In this document: positions 42,277 to 51,358 of the stretch, one piece after another
How positions within the stretch are numbered: position 1 is the stretch's first letter
Layout of the letters: each line of letters opens with the position of its first letter
Made by a program: the position numbers and the translations under genes
Notes under the pieces: generated by a model
Seen by the model: the letters and a program-made list of their open reading frames with translations, nothing else
Told to the model about the DNA's origin: nothing
Databases searched by the model: none
NCBI RefSeq assembly: GCF_900128495.1
Contig: NZ_LT635801.1
Location: 693,997-757,996, forward strand
From: Bacteroides ilei
Lineage (GTDB): Bacteria; Bacteroidota; Bacteroidia; Bacteroidales; Bacteroidaceae
Reading direction: 5' to 3'
Length of the DNA: 64,000 nucleotides

Positions 42277-42304
42277 GGTTATGTAAGCAATTTTATTATG
42301 TAAA
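42277..42304 (+). repeat. RIT left inverted repeat (28 bp)
   Basis: Starts GGTTATGTAAGCAATTTTAT and is the exact reverse complement of 45874-45901. Probable recombinase binding site. Confidence 0.92.
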
Positions 42305-42489
42305 TAAAGAAAATATAAATCATTGATTAACAAATAGTATATTCATTTTTCACAGGATTACTTTTTACATAATATTCCTAACTTATTAGGTAAAATCATA
42401 GCATTATTTCCTAATAAGAGATATATTGAAGCTCCATCAAATCAAATAGATGGAGCTTCAATTAATATCAAACAATAAATAATGTTTTT

Positions 42490-43746
42490 ATGGAAGAAAG
42501 TAATTTTTATGATTTAAGGAAACAAGTTGTCCAGCAACTGCGTGAAAGACATTATGCACCTTTAACTATTTGTGCATTTAAGAGTAGTTATAATAAACTG
42601 GAATGTTATATGCTGGAAAATAGAATTGAAATCTATTCTGCTCGTGTAGGGGAAGATTTTTTGAAAACTCGCCATAAAGGTGTTGCATACGCCCAACTGT
42701 CTGATTTTGAGAAGAACATGGTTAGACATATAAGAATAATGAATGAAGTTCTGCATACAGGAATTATCATTGGAAAACCAACACCGCGAAGTCCCATGTT
42801 TGAATTCAAAGGAGATTTAGGCATACAATTCAATGAATTTATTTGTCATGAAAGGAGAATTAAAAGTCCTCTAACAGTAAGTAAATATCACTTGTATTTG
42901 AGAGATTTGTTTAATTTTCTAAAAGAGAACAACAAGCTCGTTAAAGACTTTGACATTCCCAGTTGCTTATTATTCTTACGTGATTTGAAGCGACAGAAAC
43001 GTCCTTGGCCTCATGTTGTATCTTCTGTAAGGGCTTTTATTAGATACTCATGTGAACGTAACTTATTAGGAGATTGTAATTTTTTTCGTTGGGATAAAAT
43101 ATTATGTCTCCATCGTCCAAGAAACCCTCAATTGCCATCGTATTATAGTAAGGAGGAAATAGAGAAATTATTGGTCACAATAGACAGGTCTTCTCCGAAA
43201 GGCAAACGTGACTATGCAATGATTTTACTTGCAGCACGTTATGGGCTCCGCGCTTCAGATATAGTAGGAGTTACATACGCCAACTTTGAATGGGAACTCA
43301 ATCGTTTGTCCCTTGTCCAGACAAAAACAGGAAAACCTGTTTCATTTCCATTATCAGAAGAAATTGGAAGTGCCATTATTGATTATATCAAATTTGGACG
43401 ACCAGAAATTGACAGTCCATATGTCTTTTTGGAACACATGGCTCCATACCAAAGAATTTCCCCCCAGGCATTACCAGGAATTGTTTCTGAATGGATGCTT
43501 TCTGCCCAAATAGATATCTCAACACGTAAACACGGTCCTCATTCTTTACGTCATAGTCTTGCTATTAACTTGTTTGAGAATGGTGAAACTCCAAGCGTTA
43601 TATCTGAAATACTTGGACATTCTAATTTATCAACCACTTTAAATTATGTGAAAGTTGATTTAAAGCATCTAAGACAATGTGCACTTGAAGTTCCTCAAAT
43701 TCCTGAATTTTTTTATTTAGATATATATGAGAAAGAGAACTGGTAA
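42490..43746 (+). CDS. RIT tyrosine recombinase A (418 aa)
   Basis: First of three phage-integrase-type recombinases. The N-terminal 190 residues are the SAM-like DNA-binding arm and core-binding region. The catalytic domain shows YGLRASD (first Arg, about 255), HGPHSLRHS (HxxR, about 347-352), LGHSN (His) and NYVKVD (Tyr, about 387): all residues present. It overlaps the next gene by 20 bp. In RIT elements and Tn554-like transposons the three recombinases act together at the ends. The source of the small accessory gene some relatives have is not seen here. Confidence 0.92.
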   Translation: MEESNFYDLRKQVVQQLRERHYAPLTICAFKSSYNKLECYMLENRIEIYSARVGEDFLKTRHKGVAYAQLSDFEKNMVRHIRIMNEVLHTGIIIGKPTPRSPMFEFKGDLGIQFNEFICHERRIKSPLTVSKYHLYLRDLFNFLKENNKLVKDFDIPSCLLFLRDLKRQKRPWPHVVSSVRAFIRYSCERNLLGDCNFFRWDKILCLHRPRNPQLPSYYSKEEIEKLLVTIDRSSPKGKRDYAMILLAARYGLRASDIVGVTYANFEWELNRLSLVQTKTGKPVSFPLSEEIGSAIIDYIKFGRPEIDSPYVFLEHMAPYQRISPQALPGIVSEWMLSAQIDISTRKHGPHSLRHSLAINLFENGETPSVISEILGHSNLSTTLNYVKVDLKHLRQCALEVPQIPEFFYLDIYEKENW

Positions 43747-44716
43747 ATTATGCAGCGTATTCTCAGGGTTAATTACCCAATATGTAGAATATAAACAAAA
43801 CATAGGTTGTAAAACAACCGTAATGGAATTTATGTTGAAGCGATTTGACAAGTTTGCTAATGACAGAAACGAGAAAGCCCTTGGTATTTCCAAAGACTTG
43901 GCAGATGCCTGGTGCTGTAAATTTTCTGGAGAGTCCGAAGAAAACCGCTATTATAGGATCGTCATTCTTCGAGGATTCTCTTCTTTCCTGCAAATAATTG
44001 GATATAATTCATATATTCCAATATTACCAAAACATCAATCAAATTTTACCCCCTATATTTATACATCTGATGAAATAGAGAAGATTTTCAAGGAATGTGA
44101 TAGGATTAACTCCTATTATCACTTAGTCAATTCAGCCCGATTTTCCATGCCATGCCTAATCCGTTTACTATATGGGACAGGAATCCGTGTAGGTGAAGCT
44201 CTAAAATTGAAACACAGTGATATCGATTTCAAAAATGAATGCTTATTGCTTAGAGAATGTAAAAATGGGAAAGACAGGTATGTGCCTCTTTCTCCTTCCT
44301 TGGTACTAATGTGCCATGATTATGTAGCCCAAAAACAGAAATTTGGGTTTAGTATTAATCCAGAAAGCTATTTCTTTGTAAAATGTAATGATACTTCCAT
44401 CTCACCAAGGACTGTTTCAAATCATTTCAATCATATATTAGAACGTGCTGGTATTATGCGAAACGAAAATAGAAAAGGTCCTCGTCTACACGATCTCCGA
44501 CATACATTCTGTGTAAATTCATTTGTGCAATTATGCAAATCAGGGAAGGATATACATAATGTGATGCTAATACTAATGACATATATGGGACATCAATCCA
44601 TTAAAGCCACAAATAAGTATGTCAGAATAGTAGAGGCTATGTTTCCTGAAATTGTAGAACAGGTGGATATGGCTCATAATCATATTTTCCCTAATATGAA
44701 TGAAATGATTGATTAG
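43727..44716 (+). CDS. RIT tyrosine recombinase B (329 aa)
   Basis: Second recombinase: YGTGIRVGEALKLKHSDID (first Arg), DRYVPLSP (beta-hairpin Lys region), LHDLRHTFCVNSF (HxxR), YMGHQSIKATNKYVRI (His and Tyr). Complete catalytic set. Begins inside the end of gene A (20-bp overlap) and overlaps gene C by 8 bp, which implies translational coupling and a fixed stoichiometry. Confidence 0.92.
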   Translation: MRKRTGKLCSVFSGLITQYVEYKQNIGCKTTVMEFMLKRFDKFANDRNEKALGISKDLADAWCCKFSGESEENRYYRIVILRGFSSFLQIIGYNSYIPILPKHQSNFTPYIYTSDEIEKIFKECDRINSYYHLVNSARFSMPCLIRLLYGTGIRVGEALKLKHSDIDFKNECLLLRECKNGKDRYVPLSPSLVLMCHDYVAQKQKFGFSINPESYFFVKCNDTSISPRTVSNHFNHILERAGIMRNENRKGPRLHDLRHTFCVNSFVQLCKSGKDIHNVMLILMTYMGHQSIKATNKYVRIVEAMFPEIVEQVDMAHNHIFPNMNEMID

Positions 44717-45761
44717 TTATGCGTTAAGACTTGGAATTATGACAGATTTTGGAAAATATCTCACAGATTATTTAAACCGTTATCTCACAATGGAATGTGG
44801 TTGTTCCTATCAAACGGTAAAACAATATAGTGTAACATTTATGCTTTTTATACAATACATGTATAAAATTGAACTAATAGCTCCGGAAAAACTATGCCTT
44901 AAAGAATTTACAAAAGAAAGAGTTTTGGGATTTTTACATTGGCTGGAAGATACAAGAAAATGTTCAATATCAACAAGGAACAACCGTTTATGCGCCTTAC
45001 GGTCATTTTTTAAATTTCTTCAATATCGTGAGGTTAAGGGTATGGCTTATTGGCAAGCTATATTGAGTATCAAACAGAAAAAGACACCTTTTAAGGAAAT
45101 GTCTTATCTGACTACGGAAGGAGTAAGGGTATTGCTTGAACAACCGGATTTATCAACTCGCAAAGGGCGTAGAGACTTTGTTCTTATGGGGCTATTATAC
45201 GACAGCGGTGCCAGGGTTCAAGAAATCATAAACCTCACCCCGGAAAATATAAGATTAGGAGAAACTACGACTGTAAAATTACATGGGAAAGGTAATAAAA
45301 TCAGAGTAGTTCCTCTCTCTACCAACCAAGTGAAAAATTTAAGGTTGTATATGGACGAAAACAATCTTTTTGCAGCACAATATAGATGTCATCCATTATT
45401 CCCTAATCCCAAAGGAGAAAGGTTGACAAGAATGGCTGTATTAGATATTGTGAAAAGACATGCAGAAAATGCAAGGAAACAATATTCAGAGTTGATACCC
45501 AATAATATATCTTGTCATACTTTTCGACATTCAAAAGCTATGCATATGCTGGAAGCAGGTATAAATCTCGTTTATATTCGTGACTTTCTTGGACATACTT
45601 CTACAACAACAACGGAAATATATGCCAGGGCAAGTGAAAAAATAAAAGAACAGGCATTGAAGAAACTGACTTCTGGTATTATTCAAGAAAGCAAAACTAC
45701 ATGGCAAAAAGACGGAGATTTAATGGAATTCCTAAAAGCTTTACAAGTAAAATATAAATAG
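44709..45761 (+). CDS. RIT tyrosine recombinase C (350 aa)
   Basis: Third recombinase: LYDSGARVQEIINLTPENI (first Arg), GKGNKIRVVPLST (Lys), CHTFRHSKAMHMLEAG (HxxR), FLGHTSTTTTEIYARASEKI (His and Tyr). XerD/IntI-like layout, with a full catalytic set. Starts 8 bp before the end of gene B. The C-terminal tail is followed by the right end of the element about 110 bp downstream. Confidence 0.92.
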   Translation: MISYALRLGIMTDFGKYLTDYLNRYLTMECGCSYQTVKQYSVTFMLFIQYMYKIELIAPEKLCLKEFTKERVLGFLHWLEDTRKCSISTRNNRLCALRSFFKFLQYREVKGMAYWQAILSIKQKKTPFKEMSYLTTEGVRVLLEQPDLSTRKGRRDFVLMGLLYDSGARVQEIINLTPENIRLGETTTVKLHGKGNKIRVVPLSTNQVKNLRLYMDENNLFAAQYRCHPLFPNPKGERLTRMAVLDIVKRHAENARKQYSELIPNNISCHTFRHSKAMHMLEAGINLVYIRDFLGHTSTTTTEIYARASEKIKEQALKKLTSGIIQESKTTWQKDGDLMEFLKALQVKYK

Positions 45762-45873
45762 AGGAATAGAATAGAGTGAAGAGTATTAGTTTAAAATTCT
45801 CTTCACTCTATTAAATATAATGTAAACAATTCAATAACTACAAAGTTAATAATCAGATAATTAACAGATGCTT

Positions 45874-45901
45874 TTTACATAATAAAATTGCTTACATAAC
45901 C
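45874..45901 (-). repeat. RIT right inverted repeat (28 bp)
   Basis: Exact reverse complement of 42277-42304. Its outer end is one base from the lysozyme junction. Confidence 0.92.
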
Positions 45902-45902
45902 A

Positions 45903-46255
45903 ACCTGGTATGCCAGACAGGCTAAAAGCACTGAATCATGGCCAAATTTACTGAATAAACGGCAAAGTTTCATCATGTCCGCTCTTAAGATAGAATCTCC
46001 CTGAGCTTTTGTGATGTCGTTGGTAAATCTCTCTCCGGGAAGGACCTTATGTCCCCATCCAACATAAGGCCAGTGTCTTTTTTCCCCATGCCAACCTTCA
46101 TAGAATTTTATACAACTTATAGCCCTTTCCAGCGGTGGAAGACTGTATATGGACAGTTGGGTGGATGCCGGTTTTGCTCTGTACCTTTCCTGCCCATATA
46201 CTGTCGTCATAGCCGCTATCATCAGCATGAAGATAAATATTTTTCTATGCTTCAT
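45903..46255 (-). pseudogene. Phage-type lysozyme gene, 5' part (broken by the RIT element)
   Basis: Signal peptide MKHRKIFIFMLMIAAMTTVY, then FYEGW with probable catalytic E53 and VGWGH (66-69), the GH24 lysozyme core, followed by LLACLAYQVG, where the RIT element cuts in; the fused frame adds YVSNFIM and stops. The rest of the gene is at 42069-42249. It overlaps the stop of the coupling-protein gene (ATGA), so it was the last gene of the tra operon. Loss of the C-terminal third probably inactivates it; other hydrolases in the window may compensate. Confidence 0.85.
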
Positions 46256-48438
46256 TTTGCTCCGCGTTTGTTTAGTACATCCTTAATCATTTCCTTCACA
46301 TCCAGTCCTACCTGTACAAAGTTTTTGTACAGGATGCGTTCCCTTTCATCCCTTGAATTGAATGTATAAAATTTGGGCAGTGGTACATATCCGGCTTCTT
46401 CTTTCTTTATTTCTTCCATATCGAAATCCGTTTTACAGAAGAACTTTGTGGTCTTGAATTCTTCTGATTCCTGAATGTTCATTGTTCCTCCGTTTCCTAC
46501 CTTTGTTTTCACAAAGTCACGGGCTGTCTGTCCGCATATCCATCCGGTAGGCATGTCGGATATCTTTGATGCAGGTACCAGGCTGTCCATATTCTCGTTC
46601 AGGTTGATACTTGTCTTGTCGCGGTCTATGGTTACGCCTTTTTTCAGCTGAACCACTTTTCCGAAGATGTCATTCGACAGCCATTCCAGTGTTTCTTTCG
46701 AGCGAGCAGAACCGCTTACCACGTTACCCACTGTAGTGATAATTTTCTGCATACCAACCTTGCCGTAGTCGGCTTCAAGCTGCGGCAGTTCTTGGAATCC
46801 CAGCGTCACGCTTACCTTGTTGCTTCGTGCTGTTCCTATGAGCCGGTCTATCTTGTGGAAATATAGTGTCGGCAGCTCGTCCACGATGATGCTCACTGGG
46901 ATATTCTTGCCCTGTCCGGTATTCACACGGGTTACAAGGCGGTTCAGGATAAGGGCGTTCAGCGCACCTATGATACTTTCCATTTCCGGATCGTTGGCTA
47001 TGAGCAGGTAGCTTGGGTCCTTCGGGTCACTTACTTTCAGGTCGAAATCGTCCCCGTCCTTGTGGAATATCCAATATGATTCCTTGGTAGCCAGACGGGA
47101 GGTATATACTCTCAAGGTACCGATCATACCTTCCAGCTGCTCCATGGCCTTGTTCTTGAAAGCCGTTTGGAACGGGCCAAGAAGGGGAGCCACCTCATTG
47201 TCTGTTTCCAATACCTCGAAGATGGTCTGGTAGCTCTCGTTCAGGAATGACAAGATGTGTGGCATATCCGAGTATTTCCCCAGCCAGTAAGCAGGTTCTA
47301 CAATATTGCCGTCTTTCTTGTCACGTACCACGCCGGTCGGCTTCCAGAATTTTGTTTCAGGATCCTGACGTTTCTCAGCATACAGCATGTTACCGTCCTT
47401 GTCGTAGGGTTCTCTCTCATAGTTGACAAAAAAGTAAATGCAAGCTGCCAGAAAGTTCACAGCGGAGGTCTGGAAGAATTGGTCGCTTCCGCCACCTCCT
47501 TCCTTCTTTCCTTTCTGCAATGATTCAAGCAAGGTCTCGGCAGTTTCGCTGGCGGCGGCCAGATTGTTTATATACTTTGCCTGTATGGGGTTCACACGAC
47601 GGCTGTATTCTACATCCACAAAGTTGATGATGTTGAACTTGCAGCCTTTTGGCAGCTTGCCGAGTTTCTGGTTCTTCTTGTAATGATAATACAGTTTTGT
47701 CGCCAAGGTAGGGAACTTATAATCGTACACGACCATAGCGAATCCCTTGGCAGAGTGCTGTCTGATAAATGGTTCGATGATTGAAAATGTCTTACCACTA
47801 CCCGGTGTACCTACTACCCATGTCCCGCGAAAGGGGTTGCTTATGCTTACCCAGCCCTTGCGGAATTTACCTTTATAGTAGTAGCGCATGGGGATATTTA
47901 CACTGTATTTGTTTTCCTGTATTTCCTCGCTCTGCTCAAAACTCTCGTTCTCGAAGTTGAACCTGTCTTTCATCAGCCCGTCCTTCAGGAACTTTGAAAT
48001 GTTGTCAAGGGCAATATGCGCCAGTATGACACCGGCAAGTGAGGTTGCCATGTAGAGCCAAATGTTCAGCGGCAAGGTGTACAGCCGCATGCCCATTTTA
48101 TATCCGAACAGCCATACGGACAGTACAATCAGCCCTACACCGCCCACAAGCGGATACAGCACCATTCGCCGGGCATCAAATTCCAGCTGTTTTTTGTTGC
48201 GGGTGCCGATACAGGTGATACAGATGAGCAGGAAGGTTGCTACCTTGCTGTACACCAGGTGTCCGTCATTATATATCATCCAGCGCTTGATACGTCCGTG
48301 TATGTCACACAATATTCCGCTCCAACTGTCAAGCAGGGCCGGCTCCAGTGCATATTCAAAGAATTCCATAAGCACGGATATATAGATTACAGCCCGGAAT
48401 ATTCTGTAGAATCCCTGCAACTCTTTACTTTCTTCCAT
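46252..48438 (-). CDS. Type IV coupling protein, VirD4/TraG family (728 aa)
   Basis: The ATPase that feeds DNA to the secretion channel. The N-terminal 150 residues have several membrane helices (VATFLLICITCIG, LYPLVGGVGLIVLSVWLFGY, WLYMATSLAGVILAHIAL). Walker A GTPGSGKTF is at about 209-217, followed by VVYDYKFPTLATKLYYHYKK; Walker B/VDELPTLYFH and the GFQELPQLEADYG region come later. This is the MobC/TraG-like type of Bacteroides elements, which takes its DNA from a relaxase; no relaxase gene is in the window. It is the second to last gene of the tra operon. Confidence 0.92.
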   Translation of the reverse strand: MEESKELQGFYRIFRAVIYISVLMEFFEYALEPALLDSWSGILCDIHGRIKRWMIYNDGHLVYSKVATFLLICITCIGTRNKKQLEFDARRMVLYPLVGGVGLIVLSVWLFGYKMGMRLYTLPLNIWLYMATSLAGVILAHIALDNISKFLKDGLMKDRFNFENESFEQSEEIQENKYSVNIPMRYYYKGKFRKGWVSISNPFRGTWVVGTPGSGKTFSIIEPFIRQHSAKGFAMVVYDYKFPTLATKLYYHYKKNQKLGKLPKGCKFNIINFVDVEYSRRVNPIQAKYINNLAAASETAETLLESLQKGKKEGGGGSDQFFQTSAVNFLAACIYFFVNYEREPYDKDGNMLYAEKRQDPETKFWKPTGVVRDKKDGNIVEPAYWLGKYSDMPHILSFLNESYQTIFEVLETDNEVAPLLGPFQTAFKNKAMEQLEGMIGTLRVYTSRLATKESYWIFHKDGDDFDLKVSDPKDPSYLLIANDPEMESIIGALNALILNRLVTRVNTGQGKNIPVSIIVDELPTLYFHKIDRLIGTARSNKVSVTLGFQELPQLEADYGKVGMQKIITTVGNVVSGSARSKETLEWLSNDIFGKVVQLKKGVTIDRDKTSINLNENMDSLVPASKISDMPTGWICGQTARDFVKTKVGNGGTMNIQESEEFKTTKFFCKTDFDMEEIKKEEAGYVPLPKFYTFNSRDERERILYKNFVQVGLDVKEMIKDVLNKRGAK

Positions 48439-48496
48439 AATCTTTATTGAGTGTGTTTGTGTATGATGATAACCGTTTTCGAGTTGTTCTCTATTT

Positions 48497-49168
48497 TTAT
48501 TTGTTCAGAGAGACAATAGGTCTTATACGGTGAGCTTGTGTCTTCGGTGTTTCCTGCATTGCTCCGCTGCCTAACGAATAGAGCCAGGCTTTTGCCGTCT
48601 GCTGTCCATCCACTTCTGTCGAAGTCCAATACCAGCAGTCCTCGGAGGTTTCCGGAAGCGGATCTCCACCGCATAGCTCTATTACGGGGTTTATAGTCTG
48701 GCGGGCAGTGTACAGCAAGCGCATCTCTGCTACTGAAGGGATAAAGGCACTCTGTCCGTATCTCCACATGTCAAGCACGGATTCTGCCATGGGAGAGGCA
48801 GTCTCATTTGTGTCGTAGAGGGCAAATGTATTGGCATTGCCGTCATAGGCATCTGTATTGGCAGATGTTCCTTGTTCGATACCCAGACTGTCTGCAAACG
48901 CCTGTTCCTTAAATTCCCAGAGATAGACGGCATACCCAATTCCTTTTTGACCGTCACGGATGCCTGTGTCAAATACTACAGCGATAGCTTTTTCCTTTGT
49001 CTTGTCGTACATTTCATAAGGTACAGTCGAACCGTCTTCACAAAGGATATGTCCTGGACGTACAGTCATGTCTGTTTCCTCGATGTGTGCATCACAAGCT
49101 GTCAGCATTGCGGCAATCAGCGTTGCCGGCAACAACCGGCAGATTCTTGTTATAGTCTTTCCTTTCAT
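48497..49168 (-). CDS. Conjugation-associated lipoprotein with DUF1566-like end (223 aa)
   Basis: Lipobox LTAC at residues 22-25 after a hydrophobic signal marks an envelope lipoprotein. The body (KAIAVVFDTGIRDGQKGIGY, AVYLWEF ... CWYWTSTEVDGQQTAKAWLY, then HRIRPIVSL) has the DUF1566/C-type-lectin-like pattern that occurs in surface adhesins and in Bacteroides tra operons. It may sit at the outer membrane around the channel or help mating contact. It lies 8 bp upstream-to-downstream from TraO, in line with the operon. Confidence 0.72.
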   Translation of the reverse strand: MKGKTITRICRLLPATLIAAMLTACDAHIEETDMTVRPGHILCEDGSTVPYEMYDKTKEKAIAVVFDTGIRDGQKGIGYAVYLWEFKEQAFADSLGIEQGTSANTDAYDGNANTFALYDTNETASPMAESVLDMWRYGQSAFIPSVAEMRLLYTARQTINPVIELCGGDPLPETSEDCWYWTSTEVDGQQTAKAWLYSLGSGAMQETPKTQAHRIRPIVSLNK

Positions 49169-49176
49169 CTTTTCCC

Positions 49177-49683
49177 TTATTTTATCGGTAGTTTTACACC
49201 CAGTGCTATACCTGTACGAAACAGGTCAGCTCCATTGATCATCACGTCGTTTTTTACCTGCCAGTAAAAAGTCCAGCCTGAGCGTAGTACATAGTTATGC
49301 TCATAGCCCAGATGTATTCCTGCCACGAATTTCTGTGTGTCACTTCCTCCTGAACCTCCAATGCGAAGACTTCCGTAGTGGTTACGTCCTCTGATTACGC
49401 AGGGCTTGTATGCGATTCCGACTCCCCAGGTGCGATAATTCCTCCAGAAACTTTCCGGACATACATGTCCGCAGGTTCCGCAGTCCGTCCATTGCAGATA
49501 GCCGTTGGCAAAAAACTCCCATGTGTGTCTGTAGTTTACCTCATGTTCGTAGGCGAGTGTAGCTTCCATACCGTTCTTGTATAATAGTCCGGTACCAAGC
49601 AAAAGACGGCCGCTGTTACGTTGCGCCGATACGCTTATACAGAGGAACATGCACAAGAGGGAAAAACAAATCATCTTTTTCAT
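49177..49683 (-). CDS. traO: Conjugal transfer protein TraO-like (168 aa)
   Basis: Signal peptide MKKMICFSLLCMFLCISVSA, then a beta-rich protein (RLLLGTGLLYKNGMEATLAY, WEFFANGYLQWTDCG, GSLRIGGSGGSD, IALGVKLPIK) with the look of a small outer-membrane barrel, as in Bacteroides TraO. It sits directly downstream of TraN (2-bp gap), as in known operons. Role: outer-membrane part of the mating channel (inferred). Confidence 0.78.
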   Translation of the reverse strand: MKKMICFSLLCMFLCISVSAQRNSGRLLLGTGLLYKNGMEATLAYEHEVNYRHTWEFFANGYLQWTDCGTCGHVCPESFWRNYRTWGVGIAYKPCVIRGRNHYGSLRIGGSGGSDTQKFVAGIHLGYEHNYVLRSGWTFYWQVKNDVMINGADLFRTGIALGVKLPIK

Positions 49684-49685
49684 GG

Positions 49686-50543
49686 CTATTCCTCCTCCAA
49701 AAGATTAGAATTAAACGAATCGGCCGAAAGGACATCTTCATAATCTATGTTCAGACTGATGTTGCGTCCGCTTATCTGCTTCTCTGTCATTTCAATGGTC
49801 AGCACCTTGTCATTGGGAAATGTCAGTTTCTTTATGGCAATCACGTTACGGTAACCGTGTCTGAATGTCTTGCCAGGTTCCAGAACAAGAGCCGGTGCCA
49901 GTTCGATTACCTGTGAATTGGTGGCTTTTGTTACTTTCTTGTCGGCAAGTTTGATACGTATTTCGTCAATGTCAAAGCGGATGTTGGTCTTGTTTTCAAT
50001 GGAGAAGTCTATGAAAAAATAATCACCTACTGAATAGATGTTATTCAGGCGCATGACCATCCGATGCTCTTTGCTTGCTACGTTCCTGATTTTGGCCGGT
50101 GAATTCCAGATACGTCTGGCAAATCGGGCCATATCGGCAAGTGGCATCGAAACTGCCGGATTGTTGAAGGCTTCACGTTCTTGTAAAAGCACCTCTTTGT
50201 CCGTAACAGCTTCCCGCATCCGGGTTGTATAGAGTAAGGCATATTGCGTACGGTAGCGTTCTGTTACGATAGTCACAATAGCAAGTATGTCACCGTCTTC
50301 ATGCCCGGCTTCTTTTGGCTTTAGGCGGATAATGTTGTCTATGGGCTGATCCCCAACAATTTTTTCAGTAGAGATATCTACAAAACGTATGGGTTCGGAT
50401 GCTGTAATCACGGTTGTAACCTGTTCGTTTACTGTCAGATGTTCCATCTCTTCATAGGTACGCTGTGCCAGCACCTCACGTCCGGCAAACAGCCCCGTTG
50501 CGAGGAATAATACCATTATTGTTCTTTTCAAGTTCATATACAT
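49686..50543 (-). CDS. traN: Conjugal transfer protein TraN (DUF4138, VirB9-like), 285 aa
   Basis: Signal peptide (RTIMVLFLATGLFAGREVLA), then EPIRFVDISTEKIVGDQPID, IVTERYRTQYALLYTT and a C-terminal beta domain (VGDYFFIDFSIENKTNIRFD, then IDEIRIKLADKK, FRHGYRNVIAIKKLTF). This is the DUF4138/TraN family, which stands in for VirB9 in the outer-membrane core of Bacteroidetes type IV secretion. ATG at 50543 or two codons later. Confidence 0.88.
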   Translation of the reverse strand: MYMNLKRTIMVLFLATGLFAGREVLAQRTYEEMEHLTVNEQVTTVITASEPIRFVDISTEKIVGDQPIDNIIRLKPKEAGHEDGDILAIVTIVTERYRTQYALLYTTRMREAVTDKEVLLQEREAFNNPAVSMPLADMARFARRIWNSPAKIRNVASKEHRMVMRLNNIYSVGDYFFIDFSIENKTNIRFDIDEIRIKLADKKVTKATNSQVIELAPALVLEPGKTFRHGYRNVIAIKKLTFPNDKVLTIEMTEKQISGRNISLNIDYEDVLSADSFNSNLLEEE

Positions 50544-50560
50544 TTCGTTTTGTCCTTTTA

Positions 50561-51352
50561 TTATTCTTTTGTTGCCTGTATTTCAGTATTATGTTGCTGC
50601 AGCTCTTCGTCAACACGTTTTTGGGCTATCTCATAATAGCTCTTTTCGGTTTCAAAGCCTATATAATGTCGCCCTGTCCGGATTGCGGCTACTGCAGTTG
50701 TGCCCGAGCCTATGCAATTGTCCAGAACTATGTCTTTTTCGTCCGTATAGGTTCGTATCAGATATTCCAGCAAGGCTACCGGCTTTTGCGTCGGATGATA
50801 GAATGTGCCCTTACGGTGTTCCTTGGGTATGGCGATTACCGAAGTGGGATATTTGTCATCAGCCATACGTATGGGAGACAGTTCTGTCTTGCCATAGCAC
50901 CGGTTGGTAAATCCTTCTGTTTTCCGGCGGCTGTGGTTTCTTTGCTCCGGCAGGCTGGGCTTCATCTGCGGATGATAAACTGGTTGGTGCCTGTAGAAGA
51001 TTATAATATCCTCATGCTGGCGCAGCGGCATCCGGTTGGCGTTCAAGTGTCCTGTTACCCTGTCCTTATGCCATACAAGGTTATACCTCCACATTTGTGG
51101 TTGCGAAAGCATCAGCTTTGCTGTAAACATGCCTTGTGAAAACAGGATGATGGGACTCTCCGGCTTGGCAATACGAAGATATTGTTCCCACAGCAGGTCC
51201 AAGGGAAGTTGTTTGTCCCATACTGCTGAATGGTTTCTGCTGTTCAGTACACCATACGGTAGGTCGGCAATGATGGCATCTACACTGTTGTCTGCCATTT
51301 GGTTCATTCCTTTCAGGCAGTCCATGTGGTATATGTGATCTGTTTCTATCAT
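50561..51352 (-). CDS. Orphan beta-class DNA methyltransferase (N4/N6), 263 aa
   Basis: IIADLPYGVLNSRN carries the DPPY-type catalytic motif (as DLPY), and the SAM-binding motif comes later (DIVLDNCIGSGTTAVAAIRT), the order of beta-class amino-methyltransferases. WHKDRVTGHLNANRMPLRQH matches the family's target-recognition area. No restriction endonuclease is nearby. Its place between TraN and TraM within the tra operon is unusual and suggests it marks DNA at the time of transfer. The target sequence cannot be read from the protein. Confidence 0.88.
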   Translation of the reverse strand: MIETDHIYHMDCLKGMNQMADNSVDAIIADLPYGVLNSRNHSAVWDKQLPLDLLWEQYLRIAKPESPIILFSQGMFTAKLMLSQPQMWRYNLVWHKDRVTGHLNANRMPLRQHEDIIIFYRHQPVYHPQMKPSLPEQRNHSRRKTEGFTNRCYGKTELSPIRMADDKYPTSVIAIPKEHRKGTFYHPTQKPVALLEYLIRTYTDEKDIVLDNCIGSGTTAVAAIRTGRHYIGFETEKSYYEIAQKRVDEELQQHNTEIQATKE

Positions 51353-51358
51353 AATCTT

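Larger units (their letters stand above)
42254..45902 (+). mobile_element. RIT (recombinase-in-trio) element, about 3.65 kb
   Basis: Three overlapping tyrosine recombinase genes between 28-bp perfect inverted repeats at 42277-42304 and 45874-45901. The element is bounded by the tetramer ACCT at 42250-42253 and 45903-45906. On the left, an extra 23 bp with the palindrome TTATGTAAA-CT-TTTACATAA (42254-42273) lies outside the inverted repeat; the right end has only 1 bp outside, so the ends are asymmetric. Further CTTTTTACATAAT copies occur near 42360 and 45871. It inserted into a lysozyme gene. Confidence 0.88.
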
